From an uncultured Bacteroidales bacterium (GTDB taxonomy: Bacteria > Bacteroidota > Bacteroidia > Bacteroidales > Bacteroidaceae), in contig CACWTU010000006.1 in NCBI GenBank assembly GCA_902763885.1, positions 266,913 to 330,912 on the forward strand: a stretch of DNA of 64,000 nt. The letters run 5' to 3'. The notes beneath the pieces are model-generated. The model saw nothing but the letters and a program-made list of their open reading frames with translations. It had not been told where the DNA came from and searched no databases. Both the position numbers and the translations under genes were made by a program. Below are positions 35,294 to 43,889 of the stretch, piece by piece. Numbering within the stretch: position 1 is the stretch's first letter; each line of letters begins with the position of its first letter.

Positions 35294-36655
35294 TCAGTTA
35301 TTAAATTTGGGATCCCATACCGGACGAACCTGCCAATAGTCATCACGATAGTCATCATCACGTAAATTCAACAGTTTTCCATCCTGCGCCGTTGAAAGGA
35401 AATACATTAAATACGGACAATCGGCTCTCTCACTCATAGTTCCGGTCCAATAACCTCCCATGAATGATTTTATTGAGTTCCCGTTTGTTTTGCTGCTTAT
35501 AACTATCAAAGATGTATTATATCTGAGGATACTGTTGGAATAAGGTATTTCATACTCAATTTGTTCATATCCCATTCTGGTATTATTGATAAGTTCCTCT
35601 ACATCTGCCTTGGTGGGAAGCCTCCAATGTCCACCAAGCTTGGCATGAACCACATCATACTGCGTGCCTGAAATCTCATCTCCTATATCAATGTAACTCC
35701 TGGTCTCCGCATCCCAATACTCGTATGTATAATCTGTAACGGTGTAGAGATTCACCAGGGAACCCCAACTTACATAATAACGCGTCGAACCGAAAATGTA
35801 ATCATAAATATCATCAAAATCCTCACGGCCCAATTCGCATTGTGACCACCTGATACCACTCGGCAAATTAAGGTCAACAGCCCAATCATCCAGATTATTG
35901 GTTTTGACAGCTACGGCAGGTCCATAAATATAGTGAGCCTGGCCATCATGTGTTACATATTTGATATAAGGACGGCAGCAATAATTGCTATCTGATGTCA
36001 ACTCATTGGCAAAAATACGCATATCAGTTTTTACGCCCTTAACTTCAAAGGTTTTTGAACTTGCCTTGACCTCTCCGTTCTCGTTCTCTGCCAACAGCAA
36101 TCCCGTATTACAACTTGAAGCATCATTGGTGTTTATATTGAGAACACGTCCTTTTACAACAAACTTAGTATATCGTATAGAGTCTGATCTTACGTTCCTG
36201 AACTCGGGTTCAAGCTTCTTGGTATGGAACGTATAGATATCACTCATCTTGACAGTCTTACCGTCTCTGCCTACAGAGAAGAGGCAGAAATTATAATCCT
36301 TGTCAGGATACAGATTGGATATTGTACCGGCATAAGTGTCACTTGTCAGTTTACCGTCTGTATATTCATAACAAGCGGCTTTCTTGTCTCCACCAAGCCA
36401 AGCCTCGAACACAGATGCAGCAGTATCACTTTTAAGGCAATACAGTATTCCTGTCTTTCCTAAGCTCAAATCCACCTTGGATACTCCACCAAATGAGCCG
36501 GACACACTGACAGAAAGGGAATTTACAGTTGCCAAACCTTTAATACCGTTTCCCGGCTCGCCGGGACCTGATTCTTCATCGTTGCCACATGATAACAATG
36601 CCATAGGCATAATGCAAACAAGCATTGCCTTTACTAAAAATTTGATTTTTCTCAT
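35294..36655 (-). CDS. FISUMP-like lipoprotein
   Basis: 453 residues with a lipobox (MALLSCGND, Cys23). Beta-rich N-terminal and middle regions contain two fibronectin-like modules; the C-terminal part has the pattern VDLNLPSGIRWSQCELG, then YVSWGS, KLGGHWRLPTKADVEELI, YWTGTMSER and a final QVRPVWD, as in the protein at 7192-8214 but more diverged. Probably surface exposed. Monocistronic. Confidence 0.78.
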   Translation of the reverse strand: MRKIKFLVKAMLVCIMPMALLSCGNDEESGPGEPGNGIKGLATVNSLSVSVSGSFGGVSKVDLSLGKTGILYCLKSDTAASVFEAWLGGDKKAACYEYTDGKLTSDTYAGTISNLYPDKDYNFCLFSVGRDGKTVKMSDIYTFHTKKLEPEFRNVRSDSIRYTKFVVKGRVLNINTNDASSCNTGLLLAENENGEVKASSKTFEVKGVKTDMRIFANELTSDSNYCCRPYIKYVTHDGQAHYIYGPAVAVKTNNLDDWAVDLNLPSGIRWSQCELGREDFDDIYDYIFGSTRYYVSWGSLVNLYTVTDYTYEYWDAETRSYIDIGDEISGTQYDVVHAKLGGHWRLPTKADVEELINNTRMGYEQIEYEIPYSNSILRYNTSLIVISSKTNGNSIKSFMGGYWTGTMSERADCPYLMYFLSTAQDGKLLNLRDDDYRDDYWQVRPVWDPKFNN

Positions 36656-36737
36656 ATTGGGATAATTAAGTTAAAATTTGAGCAAAAATATGGATAATTT
36701 ATCGGCGATGGAAAATATAATCTTTAATAAACCTTAA

Positions 36738-37763
36738 TCAGTATATGCCAGCCCTACTCAAAGCACGCTGGTAACGGCGGGCGTTGGCATTATGCTGTGA
36801 AAGCGTAGTGGCAAAATTGTGATAACCGCTAAAATCCTCCTTGGCACACATATAAAGATAATTATGTTTGGTATAATTCAGTACGGCGTCTATTGAACGT
36901 GTGTTTGTGAATCGTATCGGAGCAGGTGGCAATCCGGCATTCTTATAAGTATTATACGGGGAGTTAACCTCAAGATGTTCCTTAAGCACTCTCTTGGGCC
37001 TCTCTCCACCAAGAGCAAAAATCACTGTAGGATCAGCCTGAAGAGGCATTTTCTTTTTCAGCCTGTTCATATATAAACCGGCCACTACCGGCAGTTCATC
37101 TGATTTGGCTGTCTCCTCCTCTACAATTGAGGCCAAAGTCATAACTTCAAATTCTGATAAACCAATGGAATTAGCCTTGTTCCTGCGGGAATCATTCCAA
37201 AAACGGTCACGCTCCTTTATGAGACGTTTAATAAGTGCATCGGCCGATATGTTCCAGTAAACCTCATAAGTATTCGGGATTATCATGCAGAATACCGTGG
37301 CCGGGGTATAGCCTAATGAATCCAGAAAATGTGCATCGGAAAGACGTTCCGCAACTGCAGCTGAATCTATCATTATCTGATTAGTGATATTACGGACCAT
37401 CTGCCCCACTGTCCTTGCGCTGTTTACGGTAAGCCGGACCGGAGTCTGAATTCCGCCCGTAAGCATGCCGGCCACCTGCTTTGGCGTTGCTCCGCTCTTG
37501 ACAGTATAACACCCTGTATGGATGTTACTGCCATATTTCCTATGGTTAAGCAGATAAATCAGACCTTTGATATTCGCTTCAGGATCAGACTCCCTGATAG
37601 CAGCAAGAATACTCTCCTGTGTATCGCCTGGACGGATATAGATACGGTAATCATCACAGGTTGATACAGGAGCGGTGAAAGCTTTGTAGAAGTATGCCGT
37701 AAATGTCCCGGCAATCAGTAGAATGATTACGGACACAATCAATATTGTTCTTTTAAATGACAT
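36738..37763 (-). CDS. mltG: Endolytic transglycosylase MltG
   Basis: 341-residue inner-membrane enzyme that cleaves nascent glycan strands and so sets their length. One N-terminal membrane helix (about 7-25), a LysM-like subdomain (about 35-100) and the YceG catalytic domain: MIIPNTYEVYW, the catalytic glutamate in LASIVEEET (near 215), LQADPTVIFALG and SPYNTYKNAGLPPAPI. Family length is normal. Divergent from the arabinofuranosidase gene. Confidence 0.94.
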   Translation of the reverse strand: MSFKRTILIVSVIILLIAGTFTAYFYKAFTAPVSTCDDYRIYIRPGDTQESILAAIRESDPEANIKGLIYLLNHRKYGSNIHTGCYTVKSGATPKQVAGMLTGGIQTPVRLTVNSARTVGQMVRNITNQIMIDSAAVAERLSDAHFLDSLGYTPATVFCMIIPNTYEVYWNISADALIKRLIKERDRFWNDSRRNKANSIGLSEFEVMTLASIVEEETAKSDELPVVAGLYMNRLKKKMPLQADPTVIFALGGERPKRVLKEHLEVNSPYNTYKNAGLPPAPIRFTNTRSIDAVLNYTKHNYLYMCAKEDFSGYHNFATTLSQHNANARRYQRALSRAGIY

Positions 37764-37823
37764 GACTTCTCATATTTTTCAGCAAAAATAGTGATAAAGT
37801 GGCTTATGGCACTGGATTTTTCC

Positions 37824-37831
37824 TAACTTTG
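37824..37831 (+). promoter_or_regulatory. -7 box (TAACTTTG) upstream of the GH51 gene
   Basis: Exact TAnnTTTG match ending 34 bp before the ATG at 37866. Confidence 0.5.
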
Positions 37832-37865
37832 GAGCACGCATATAATCAAAATCCATAATATAATA

Positions 37866-39431
37866 ATGAAAAAGGTATTTTTCCTGCTTTCACTGACGGC
37901 AGCTCTGTCAGTAAGCGCCAAGAATGAAGTAACGGTCAATGTCCACGCCGACAAACCGGGTGCCACAATCAACAAGAATATCTACGGACAGTTTTCCGAG
38001 CATCTGGGTACCTGCATCTACGGTGGTCTGTGGGTAGGCCCTGATTCAAAGATCCCTAACACCAACGGTTACCGTAATGATGTACTGAACGCACTCAAGG
38101 AGCTTGAGGTACCTGTAATGCGCTGGCCGGGCGGTTGCTATGCCGATGAGTATCACTGGATGGACGGTATCGGCCCAAAGGAGAATCGTCCCGTCATGGT
38201 GAACAACAACTGGGGTGGCATTGTTGAAGACAACAGTTTCGGTACACATGAGTTCCTGAACCTTTGCGAGCTTATCGGTTGTGAGCCTTACATCTCTCTG
38301 AACGTGGGTAGCGGATCAGTTGAGGAGGCTGCCAAGTGGATTGAGTATATGAATGCCGCAGATGGTCCTATGGCCAAACTGCGCAAGCAGAACGGCCGCG
38401 AGGAGCCCTGGCACGTTAAATATATAGGTATTGGTAATGAGGCATGGGGCTGCGGTGGTAACATGCTGCCGGAGTACTACTCAGACATATTCCGTCGTTA
38501 CCAGACCTACTGCCGTGACTTTAACGGCACACAGCTGTTCAAGATTGCCAGCGGTGCAACTGATTATGACTATGAGTGGACAGAGGTTCTTATGAAGAAG
38601 GTTGGCTCTATGATGAATGCCGTATCTCTCCATTATTACACCGTATCAGGTTGGGTAGGCCCCAAGAAGCCTGCTCTGGACTTTACAGAAGAGGATTTCT
38701 ACTGGTGCTTAGGCAAGTGCCTTGGTATTGAGCCTGTTATCCAGAAGCATCTGGCTATCATGAGCAAGTATGACCCCGAGCACAAGACTCCGTTGCTGGT
38801 TGATGAATGGGGAACATGGTGGGAGCCGGAGCCCGGCACACAGCTCTATCAGCAGAGCACAATGCGTGACGCCCTTGTAGCTTCACTGTCACTTGACGTG
38901 TTCCACAAGTATTGTGACCGCATCCAGATGACCAACATAGCCCAGGTGGCTAACGTTCTGCAGTCAATGATCCTTACCAAGGATGACAAGATGGTGCTTA
39001 CCCCCACATACTGGATCTTTGATATGTACAAGCCTCACATGGATGCCACATACATTCCTACTGACCTGGAGGGTGTTGAGGTTAAGCTTACTCCCAATGA
39101 GCGCTATGCCGCCAATCCTGATGAGACTGCAACCCGCCCGCTGCCTCTGTTCAGTTCAACAGCATCAAAGAAGAACGGCAAGCTCCATATCTCAATGTCA
39201 AATGTCAAGCTGAATGAGGCTCAGAGCGTTACCGTGAAACTGGATGGCATGAAGGCCAAGAAGGTTACCGGCAAGATCCTTACCAGCGGTAAGGCATCAG
39301 ACTACAATACCTTTGAGAAGCCTGACAAGATCAAGCTTGCAGACTTTGACAAGGCTCGCATTGACAAGAAGACAGGTGATCTCATTCTTGAGATTCCGGC
39401 TGCCAGCATCGTCACTCTTGAGGTTGAATAA
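37866..39431 (+). CDS. GH51 alpha-L-arabinofuranosidase
   Basis: Removes arabinose side chains from arabinoxylan or arabinan. 521 residues with a signal peptide (cleavage near SVSAK). GH51 landmarks are IYGQFSEHLG (40-48), MRWPGGCYADEYHW (85-98), acid/base Glu192 in GIGNEAWG, SLHYYTV (254-260) and nucleophile Glu314 in LVDEWGTWWE; a C-terminal beta-sandwich follows. It lies between two GH10 xylanases (13 kb and 0.2 kb away) but has its own promoter and no SusC/SusD partner. Lysine codons are almost all AAG. Confidence 0.95.
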   Translation: MKKVFFLLSLTAALSVSAKNEVTVNVHADKPGATINKNIYGQFSEHLGTCIYGGLWVGPDSKIPNTNGYRNDVLNALKELEVPVMRWPGGCYADEYHWMDGIGPKENRPVMVNNNWGGIVEDNSFGTHEFLNLCELIGCEPYISLNVGSGSVEEAAKWIEYMNAADGPMAKLRKQNGREEPWHVKYIGIGNEAWGCGGNMLPEYYSDIFRRYQTYCRDFNGTQLFKIASGATDYDYEWTEVLMKKVGSMMNAVSLHYYTVSGWVGPKKPALDFTEEDFYWCLGKCLGIEPVIQKHLAIMSKYDPEHKTPLLVDEWGTWWEPEPGTQLYQQSTMRDALVASLSLDVFHKYCDRIQMTNIAQVANVLQSMILTKDDKMVLTPTYWIFDMYKPHMDATYIPTDLEGVEVKLTPNERYAANPDETATRPLPLFSSTASKKNGKLHISMSNVKLNEAQSVTVKLDGMKAKKVTGKILTSGKASDYNTFEKPDKIKLADFDKARIDKKTGDLILEIPAASIVTLEVE

Positions 39432-39447
39432 AAAAATGATATAAAAT

Positions 39448-39476
39448 GGCACAAAAGGGACAGTCCCTTTTGTGTC
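39448..39476. repeat. REP-like palindrome, hairpin after the GH51 gene
   Basis: GGCACAAAAGGGA and TCCCTTTTGTGTC form a 13-bp stem (one G-T) around CAG. Starts 17 bp after the GH51 stop and could terminate its transcript. Same core as the repeats at 10345, 19969 and 60690. Confidence 0.75.
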
Positions 39477-39483
39477 ATTTTGT

Positions 39484-39491
39484 TATCTTTG
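39484..39491 (+). promoter_or_regulatory. -7 box (TATCTTTG) upstream of tRNA-Gly
   Basis: Exact TAnnTTTG match ending 11 bp before the tRNA 5' end. Confidence 0.55.
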
Positions 39492-39502
39492 CAGTTGCAT
39501 TT

Positions 39503-39575
39503 GCGATAGTAGCTCAGTTGGTAGAGCGTTGGCTTCCCAAGCCGAAGGTCGCGGGATCGTGCCCCGTCTATCGCT
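39503..39575 (+). tRNA. tRNA-Gly (anticodon CCC) with unusual T loop
   Basis: 73-nt cloverleaf: acceptor GCGATAG/CTATCGC, D arm GCTC/GAGC, anticodon arm TTGGC-TTCCCAA-GCCGA (anticodon CCC), T stem GCGGG/CCCGT, discriminator T. The T loop reads ATCGTGC instead of TTCGANT, so positions 54 and 58 appear swapped to A and T. Reads GGG codons. The next gene (GH10-CBM6) starts 32 bp downstream. Confidence 0.88.
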
Positions 39576-39607
39576 CACAATATATCAGGTCATTAACCCG
39601 CGTAGTT

Positions 39608-42304
39608 ATGAAAAGAAGGACTAAAAGATCGTTAGCTGCATCTGCTTTATTCTGTTCGTTGTTTGTAATAAATCCTGTCAGTGCACAGTTGTCAAAAAAT
39701 CCGGACAAGTTCTTAGGTAACATCACCACATGGGGCCAGATGGACTATGGCGCAGAAGCGTACTATACGCTATGGAACCAGGTTACGCCTGAGAATGAAT
39801 CCAAATGGGGTTCCGTTGAGGGAACAAAAGGCAGTTACAACTTCTCAGGGGCCAACAACATTTTTAACTATGCCAAGAACCATAACTTCACCTATAAGCT
39901 CCATGCTTTGGTATGGGGTGCGCAATATCCCAATTGGTTCAAAAGCGAGATGCCTGTAGAGGACCGTTATAATGCTATCGTAAAATGGTTTGACGCTGTC
40001 AAGAGACAATTCAAGACACTGCCCATGATTGATGTGGTCAATGAGGCTGTCGGAATGCACCAACAAGGTAACCCCCTGATGAAAGAGTCACTTGGCGGTG
40101 GCGGTATCACAGGTTATGACTGGCTTATCAATGCTTTTGAGTTGGCGTATGAACGCTGGCCGGATGCCATACTTATTTACAATGACTACAACACATTCCA
40201 ATTTGACACCGACGCATACATTGACCTGGTACGCACGCTACGTGACGCAGGTGCTCCCATTGACGCCTACGGATGCCAGTCACATGAACTAAAGGGCTTC
40301 AGTAAGAGCAGCCTCATAAATGTTGACACCAAGATTCAGAATGCGCTGAAGATGCCGATGTATGTAACTGAGTATGATATCCAGACTGAGGATGATGACG
40401 CCCAGCTGACTGATTACAAGGCCCAAATACCCTATTTCTGGGAGAATGATTATTGCGCAGGCATCACACTTTGGGGATATATCTATGGTAAGACATGGAA
40501 TGAGGGAACATCGGGCGTCATCAAATATAATGAGAACACAAGAAAGAACACAGACCGTAAGGCCATGACTTGGCTACGCGAATACATGGATTCTGACAAA
40601 GCCAAGAATGCCAAGAGCCCGTTCCCAGGCATGAAAAAGCAGATATCACTGTATATCAAACCTGCTACGATTTCAGCCACCAAGAATGAAGCTCTGCCTA
40701 TAACAGTGCGTGCCAGAATGGTTGATCAGAACGTAAAGATAGACAGCATTAAACTATATGCAAAAGGGAAACTCGTCAAAAAGATGACCCAGACGCCATA
40801 TGTTGCTGAATATGTTCCAACCACTACCGGCAGGCATGACCTGAAGGCTATAGTATATACCAACGACGGAAAAACATATGAACGTGAAGGCGGCTTCACG
40901 GCATATAACCCCCGTTCTCCTTTCAAGACAATCAACATACCCGGAACGCTCCAGGCTGAAGATTTTGACAAGGGAGGTGAAGGCCTTACATATCATGATG
41001 ACTCAAAAATTGAAGGTGATGCATCAAGTTACCGGTCAGACAACACAGGTGTTGATATCGTAGCAGGAAACAACGGTAGAGCTATCGGCTATACTAACAG
41101 CGGAGAATGGCTTGAATATACTGTCAACGTTACAGAAACAGCCACATACTCCTATGAAGCATATGTCTCATCAGGAACAGACAACTCATCATTTAAATTA
41201 TCTCTGCTCTCAGATGGCGGCCTTATTGACTTGACCGATGTAATTACTGTCCCCAAAACCGGCAGTGACTGGAACACATACAAAACCATTGGCGGTCAAT
41301 TAAACACTAAGCTTAAGGAAGGTAAGAACATAATACGCATATCCATTACCTCGAGCAGCTGTAACATTGACAAGATTGTATTCAGTAAGGTGGAATTCAA
41401 CAACGACATTCAGATAAGCATGAGCACTAAGCCACGTGCACCCATTACAGTCGGTTCCAGCACAAATATTACAGTATCTGTTCAGACTGACACCACAACA
41501 ATCGCTAATGTCAAGATATACAAAGACGGAGAACTGGTCAAAACCGCTACAAGGGCCCCATATTCATATTACTTCAGAGCGACAGAAAGAGGAATATACA
41601 ATTTCAAGGCCGTTGCTACAGACACCAATGGAGGACAATCGGACATAGCAACATATGCTCTTAAGGCTACCTCTCCGTATAAATCCAGTGCGTTAATACT
41701 TCCCGGTATAATACAGGCAGAAAACTTTGATGTCGGCAAGGAGGGATTCTCATTCCATGACTCTGATGACACTGACGAGGGAAAGGCAAACTATCGCACA
41801 GATAACGGAGGTGTTGATATAGTGACCGGCAACGGTGGATATGCCCTTGGACACACCGCTAAGGGAGAGTGGTATGAATATACTGTCAGGGTAAGAGAAG
41901 CCGGACCGTTCGACGTTATCGCTACGGTCAGTTCAGGCAACAGCACAAGCAGTTTCATAATAAGTGAAGTCATAGAGGAGACAGTTCAGGATCTGTGCAA
42001 GATCGATGTTCCGCAAACCGCTAATAATGACTGGAGTAAATATGAGACCGTACCTAAAGCGCAGGAAAGCCCAATCCATCTTGGCTACTTTGAAGCCGGA
42101 ATTCATGTATTACGCATAACCATTGACGGAGCATACTGTAATATAGACAAGATTGAAGTGATAAATGACACCTCAGATGTCAAATACATTACGGATGATG
42201 ACAAAAAAGCCAATGGAACCAGATATAATCTCAGCGGAATGCCGGTAGATGAAAGCTACAAAGGTTTTGTTATCATAAACGGCAAGACAGCTTTGCAGCA
42301 ATAA
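39608..42304 (+). CDS. GH10 xylanase with two CBM6-like modules
   Basis: 898 residues from the ATG at 39608; a longer in-frame reading would run through tRNA-Gly and is discarded. Order: signal peptide (cleavage near PVSAQ), GH10 catalytic domain (about 28-335) with acid/base Glu146 in IDVVNEAV and nucleophile Glu255 in VTEYD, an Ig-like linker, a CBM6-type carbohydrate-binding module (QAEDFDKGGEGLTYHD onward), a second Ig-like linker and CBM6 (QAENFDVGKEGFSFHD onward), and a short C-terminal tail (YNLSGMPVDESYKGFVI) like the sorting tails of Prevotella secreted proteins. The modules would bind xylan while the enzyme cuts it. Confidence 0.94.
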   Translation: MKRRTKRSLAASALFCSLFVINPVSAQLSKNPDKFLGNITTWGQMDYGAEAYYTLWNQVTPENESKWGSVEGTKGSYNFSGANNIFNYAKNHNFTYKLHALVWGAQYPNWFKSEMPVEDRYNAIVKWFDAVKRQFKTLPMIDVVNEAVGMHQQGNPLMKESLGGGGITGYDWLINAFELAYERWPDAILIYNDYNTFQFDTDAYIDLVRTLRDAGAPIDAYGCQSHELKGFSKSSLINVDTKIQNALKMPMYVTEYDIQTEDDDAQLTDYKAQIPYFWENDYCAGITLWGYIYGKTWNEGTSGVIKYNENTRKNTDRKAMTWLREYMDSDKAKNAKSPFPGMKKQISLYIKPATISATKNEALPITVRARMVDQNVKIDSIKLYAKGKLVKKMTQTPYVAEYVPTTTGRHDLKAIVYTNDGKTYEREGGFTAYNPRSPFKTINIPGTLQAEDFDKGGEGLTYHDDSKIEGDASSYRSDNTGVDIVAGNNGRAIGYTNSGEWLEYTVNVTETATYSYEAYVSSGTDNSSFKLSLLSDGGLIDLTDVITVPKTGSDWNTYKTIGGQLNTKLKEGKNIIRISITSSSCNIDKIVFSKVEFNNDIQISMSTKPRAPITVGSSTNITVSVQTDTTTIANVKIYKDGELVKTATRAPYSYYFRATERGIYNFKAVATDTNGGQSDIATYALKATSPYKSSALILPGIIQAENFDVGKEGFSFHDSDDTDEGKANYRTDNGGVDIVTGNGGYALGHTAKGEWYEYTVRVREAGPFDVIATVSSGNSTSSFIISEVIEETVQDLCKIDVPQTANNDWSKYETVPKAQESPIHLGYFEAGIHVLRITIDGAYCNIDKIEVINDTSDVKYITDDDKKANGTRYNLSGMPVDESYKGFVIINGKTALQQ

Positions 42305-42484
42305 AAAAAAACCGCACCGGTGATGTGATGAGAACTCCGGAAAATAAGTTTTGAGCGCCCGGCCTCCTTTGTAATCCACCGACCGAAGGTTACCCCGTAA
42401 GGGGCGTGGCCCGCCATTGGAAACCAGAGCAATCCCGGTTCTACATTTTTATTGATGAGTCTCCCGATCTAACCCGGTGCGGTT
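42303..42484 (-). ncRNA. Structured non-coding RNA, 6S RNA candidate
   Basis: Minus-strand transcript of about 180 nt between rplT and the xylanase. It begins after a TATCTTCG box and ends in a T run. The ends pair as an 11-bp stem (AACCGCACCGG with CCGGTGCGGTT); further inside GAGACTC pairs with GAGTTCTC, then a large asymmetric bubble, then GGTTTCC with GGAGGCC and apical hairpins (one with GCCCC-TTAC-GGGG). A rod with a central bubble and this length fit 6S RNA, which sequesters RNA polymerase, but I cannot confirm the family from sequence alone. Confidence 0.6.
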
Positions 42485-42488
42485 AGTG

Positions 42489-42496
42489 CGAAGATA
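42489..42496 (-). promoter_or_regulatory. -7 box (TATCTTCG, minus strand) of the 6S-like RNA
   Basis: One mismatch to TAnnTTTG on the minus strand, placed between the ribosomal operon terminator and the RNA, so the RNA has its own promoter. Confidence 0.5.
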
Positions 42497-42500
42497 ATAA

Positions 42501-42536
42501 AAAAAAGCGGGCGGAAGATACTTCCGCCCGCTTTTT
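42501..42536 (-). terminator. Intrinsic terminator of the ribosomal-protein operon
   Basis: Stem AGCGGGCGGAAG with CTTCCGCCCGCT around a short loop, with T/A runs on both sides; ends the infC-rpmI-rplT transcript. Confidence 0.9.
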
Positions 42537-42551
42537 AACTTATTAAGTTAA

Positions 42552-42896
42552 TTACTTAACCTTAGCAACGATAGCCTTGAAGGCCTCGGGGTTGTTCATA
42601 GCCAGGTCGGCCAGCACCTTACGGTTGATCTCGATACCAGCCTTATGGATGGCACCCATGAGCTGTGAATAGTTCATACCCTCCAGACGGGCAGCAGCGT
42701 TGATACGCTGGATCCACAGTGCACGGAACTCTCTCTTCTTGTTCTTACGGTCACGGAAAGCGTAGGTAAGACCCTTCTCCCAAGTATTCTTGGCAACGGT
42801 CCAGACGTTCTTTCTTGCACCAAAGTAACCTCTGGTAAGACCTAAAATTTTCTTTCTCTTTGCTCTTGAAGCAACGTGATTTACTGATCTCGGCAT
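42552..42896 (-). CDS. rplT: 50S ribosomal protein L20
   Basis: 114 residues from the ATG at 42896 ([16 protein letters not shown]), the universal L20 start; 11 more codons are open upstream but not part of the family. Highly basic N-terminal helix, then [19 protein letters not shown] and [14 protein letters not shown]. Binds 23S rRNA early in assembly. Last gene of infC-rpmI-rplT. Confidence 0.98.
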   Translation of the reverse strand: MPRSVNHVASRAKRKKILGLTRGYFGARKNVWTVAKNTWEKGLTYAFRDRKNKKREFRALWIQRINAAARLEGMNYSQLMGAIHKAGIEINRKVLADLAMNNPEAFKAIVAKVK

Positions 42897-42988
42897 AGTT
42901 TTCTGTTTTTTGAATGCCAGCGCCCGCAAATACAGGACTTTAAGCTGACAAATCGGTTAATTTTCTTTTGACTGATCTCTTAATCGGG

Positions 42989-43186
42989 TTATCTCATGCA
43001 AAGCAGGTCCTTAACCATCTTAACGTTGGCCTGGTCCAGCAGAGTGAAGTGATCCAGATTTCTCTTACGCTTTTTAGTCTTCTTTGTCAGAATGTGGCTG
43101 TGATAAGCGTGTTTTCTCTTGATTTTGCCCGATCCGGTAAGAGCGAATCTTTTTTTGGAACCGGAATTAGTCTTTGTCTTCAACAT
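42989..43186 (-). CDS. rpmI: 50S ribosomal protein L35
   Basis: 65 residues, [31 protein letters not shown], the standard L35 pattern of basic clusters. Binds the 50S subunit near 23S domain II. Between infC and rplT in the conserved order. Confidence 0.97.
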   Translation of the reverse strand: MLKTKTNSGSKKRFALTGSGKIKRKHAYHSHILTKKTKKRKRNLDHFTLLDQANVKMVKDLLCMR

Positions 43187-43249
43187 TGTTATTAATTATT
43201 TGTTTGTTATTAAAAACCGTACGCACCATGCCCGGGCGTAGCGGTCAAG

Positions 43250-43825
43250 TTATTCTTTACTCTCTTCCTGCTTGGGGGCATCGGCCTTCTTGGCGGGAGC
43301 ACCACCCTTCTTGGGTGATATGAAAATCGTCATGCGCTTTCCCTCCAGGATAGGAGCCTGCTCCTGCTTTCCGTACTCCTCAAGGTCTTTTGCAAAACGG
43401 GCCAGAATATTCTCACCCTGCTCCTTGAACAATATTGAACGGCCGCGGAAAAATACATATGCCTTAACCTTGTCACCGTTCTGCAGGAAACCCATAGCGT
43501 GCTTCAGCTTGAAGTTGTAGTCATGATCATCAGTCTGGGGTCCGAAACGGATCTCCTTGACATCAATCTTGACCTGCTTGGCCTTGGCCTCCTTCTGTTT
43601 TTTCTTGAGCTGATAAATGAACTTTGAGAAATCAACTATTCTGCATACCGGAGGAACGGCATTTGGTGAAATCAGGACCAGATCCAACTCCATCTCATCG
43701 GCTATTCTAAGTGCTTCACGAAGTGAAACCACCTTGGACTCAATGTCATCACCGACTATACGGACCTCTCTGGCACGAATCTCATCGTTAACCTGAAACT
43801 GGTCACTCAAATTGTCTTTCTTCAT
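43250..43825 (-). CDS. infC: Translation initiation factor IF-3
   Basis: 191 residues. N-terminal domain ([16 protein letters not shown]), basic linker helix and C-terminal domain ([25 protein letters not shown]) as in IF-3, which binds the 30S subunit and checks start-codon pairing. Begins with ATG, not the rare start used by enteric infC. The C-terminus has an Ala/Lys-rich extension ([18 protein letters not shown]). It follows thrS by 64 bp. Confidence 0.97.
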   Translation of the reverse strand: MKKDNLSDQFQVNDEIRAREVRIVGDDIESKVVSLREALRIADEMELDLVLISPNAVPPVCRIVDFSKFIYQLKKKQKEAKAKQVKIDVKEIRFGPQTDDHDYNFKLKHAMGFLQNGDKVKAYVFFRGRSILFKEQGENILARFAKDLEEYGKQEQAPILEGKRMTIFISPKKGGAPAKKADAPKQEESKE

Positions 43826-43889
43826 TCAGAATCAGTTATATAGTTTTCTCTTTTTCTATTATCAACTTTTACACAACGCGGGCGCAAAA

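Noticed and set aside
39446-39607. N-terminal extension of the GH10-CBM6 gene through tRNA-Gly
   Set aside because: The extension translates the tRNA, and the ATG at 39608 starts a clean signal peptide.
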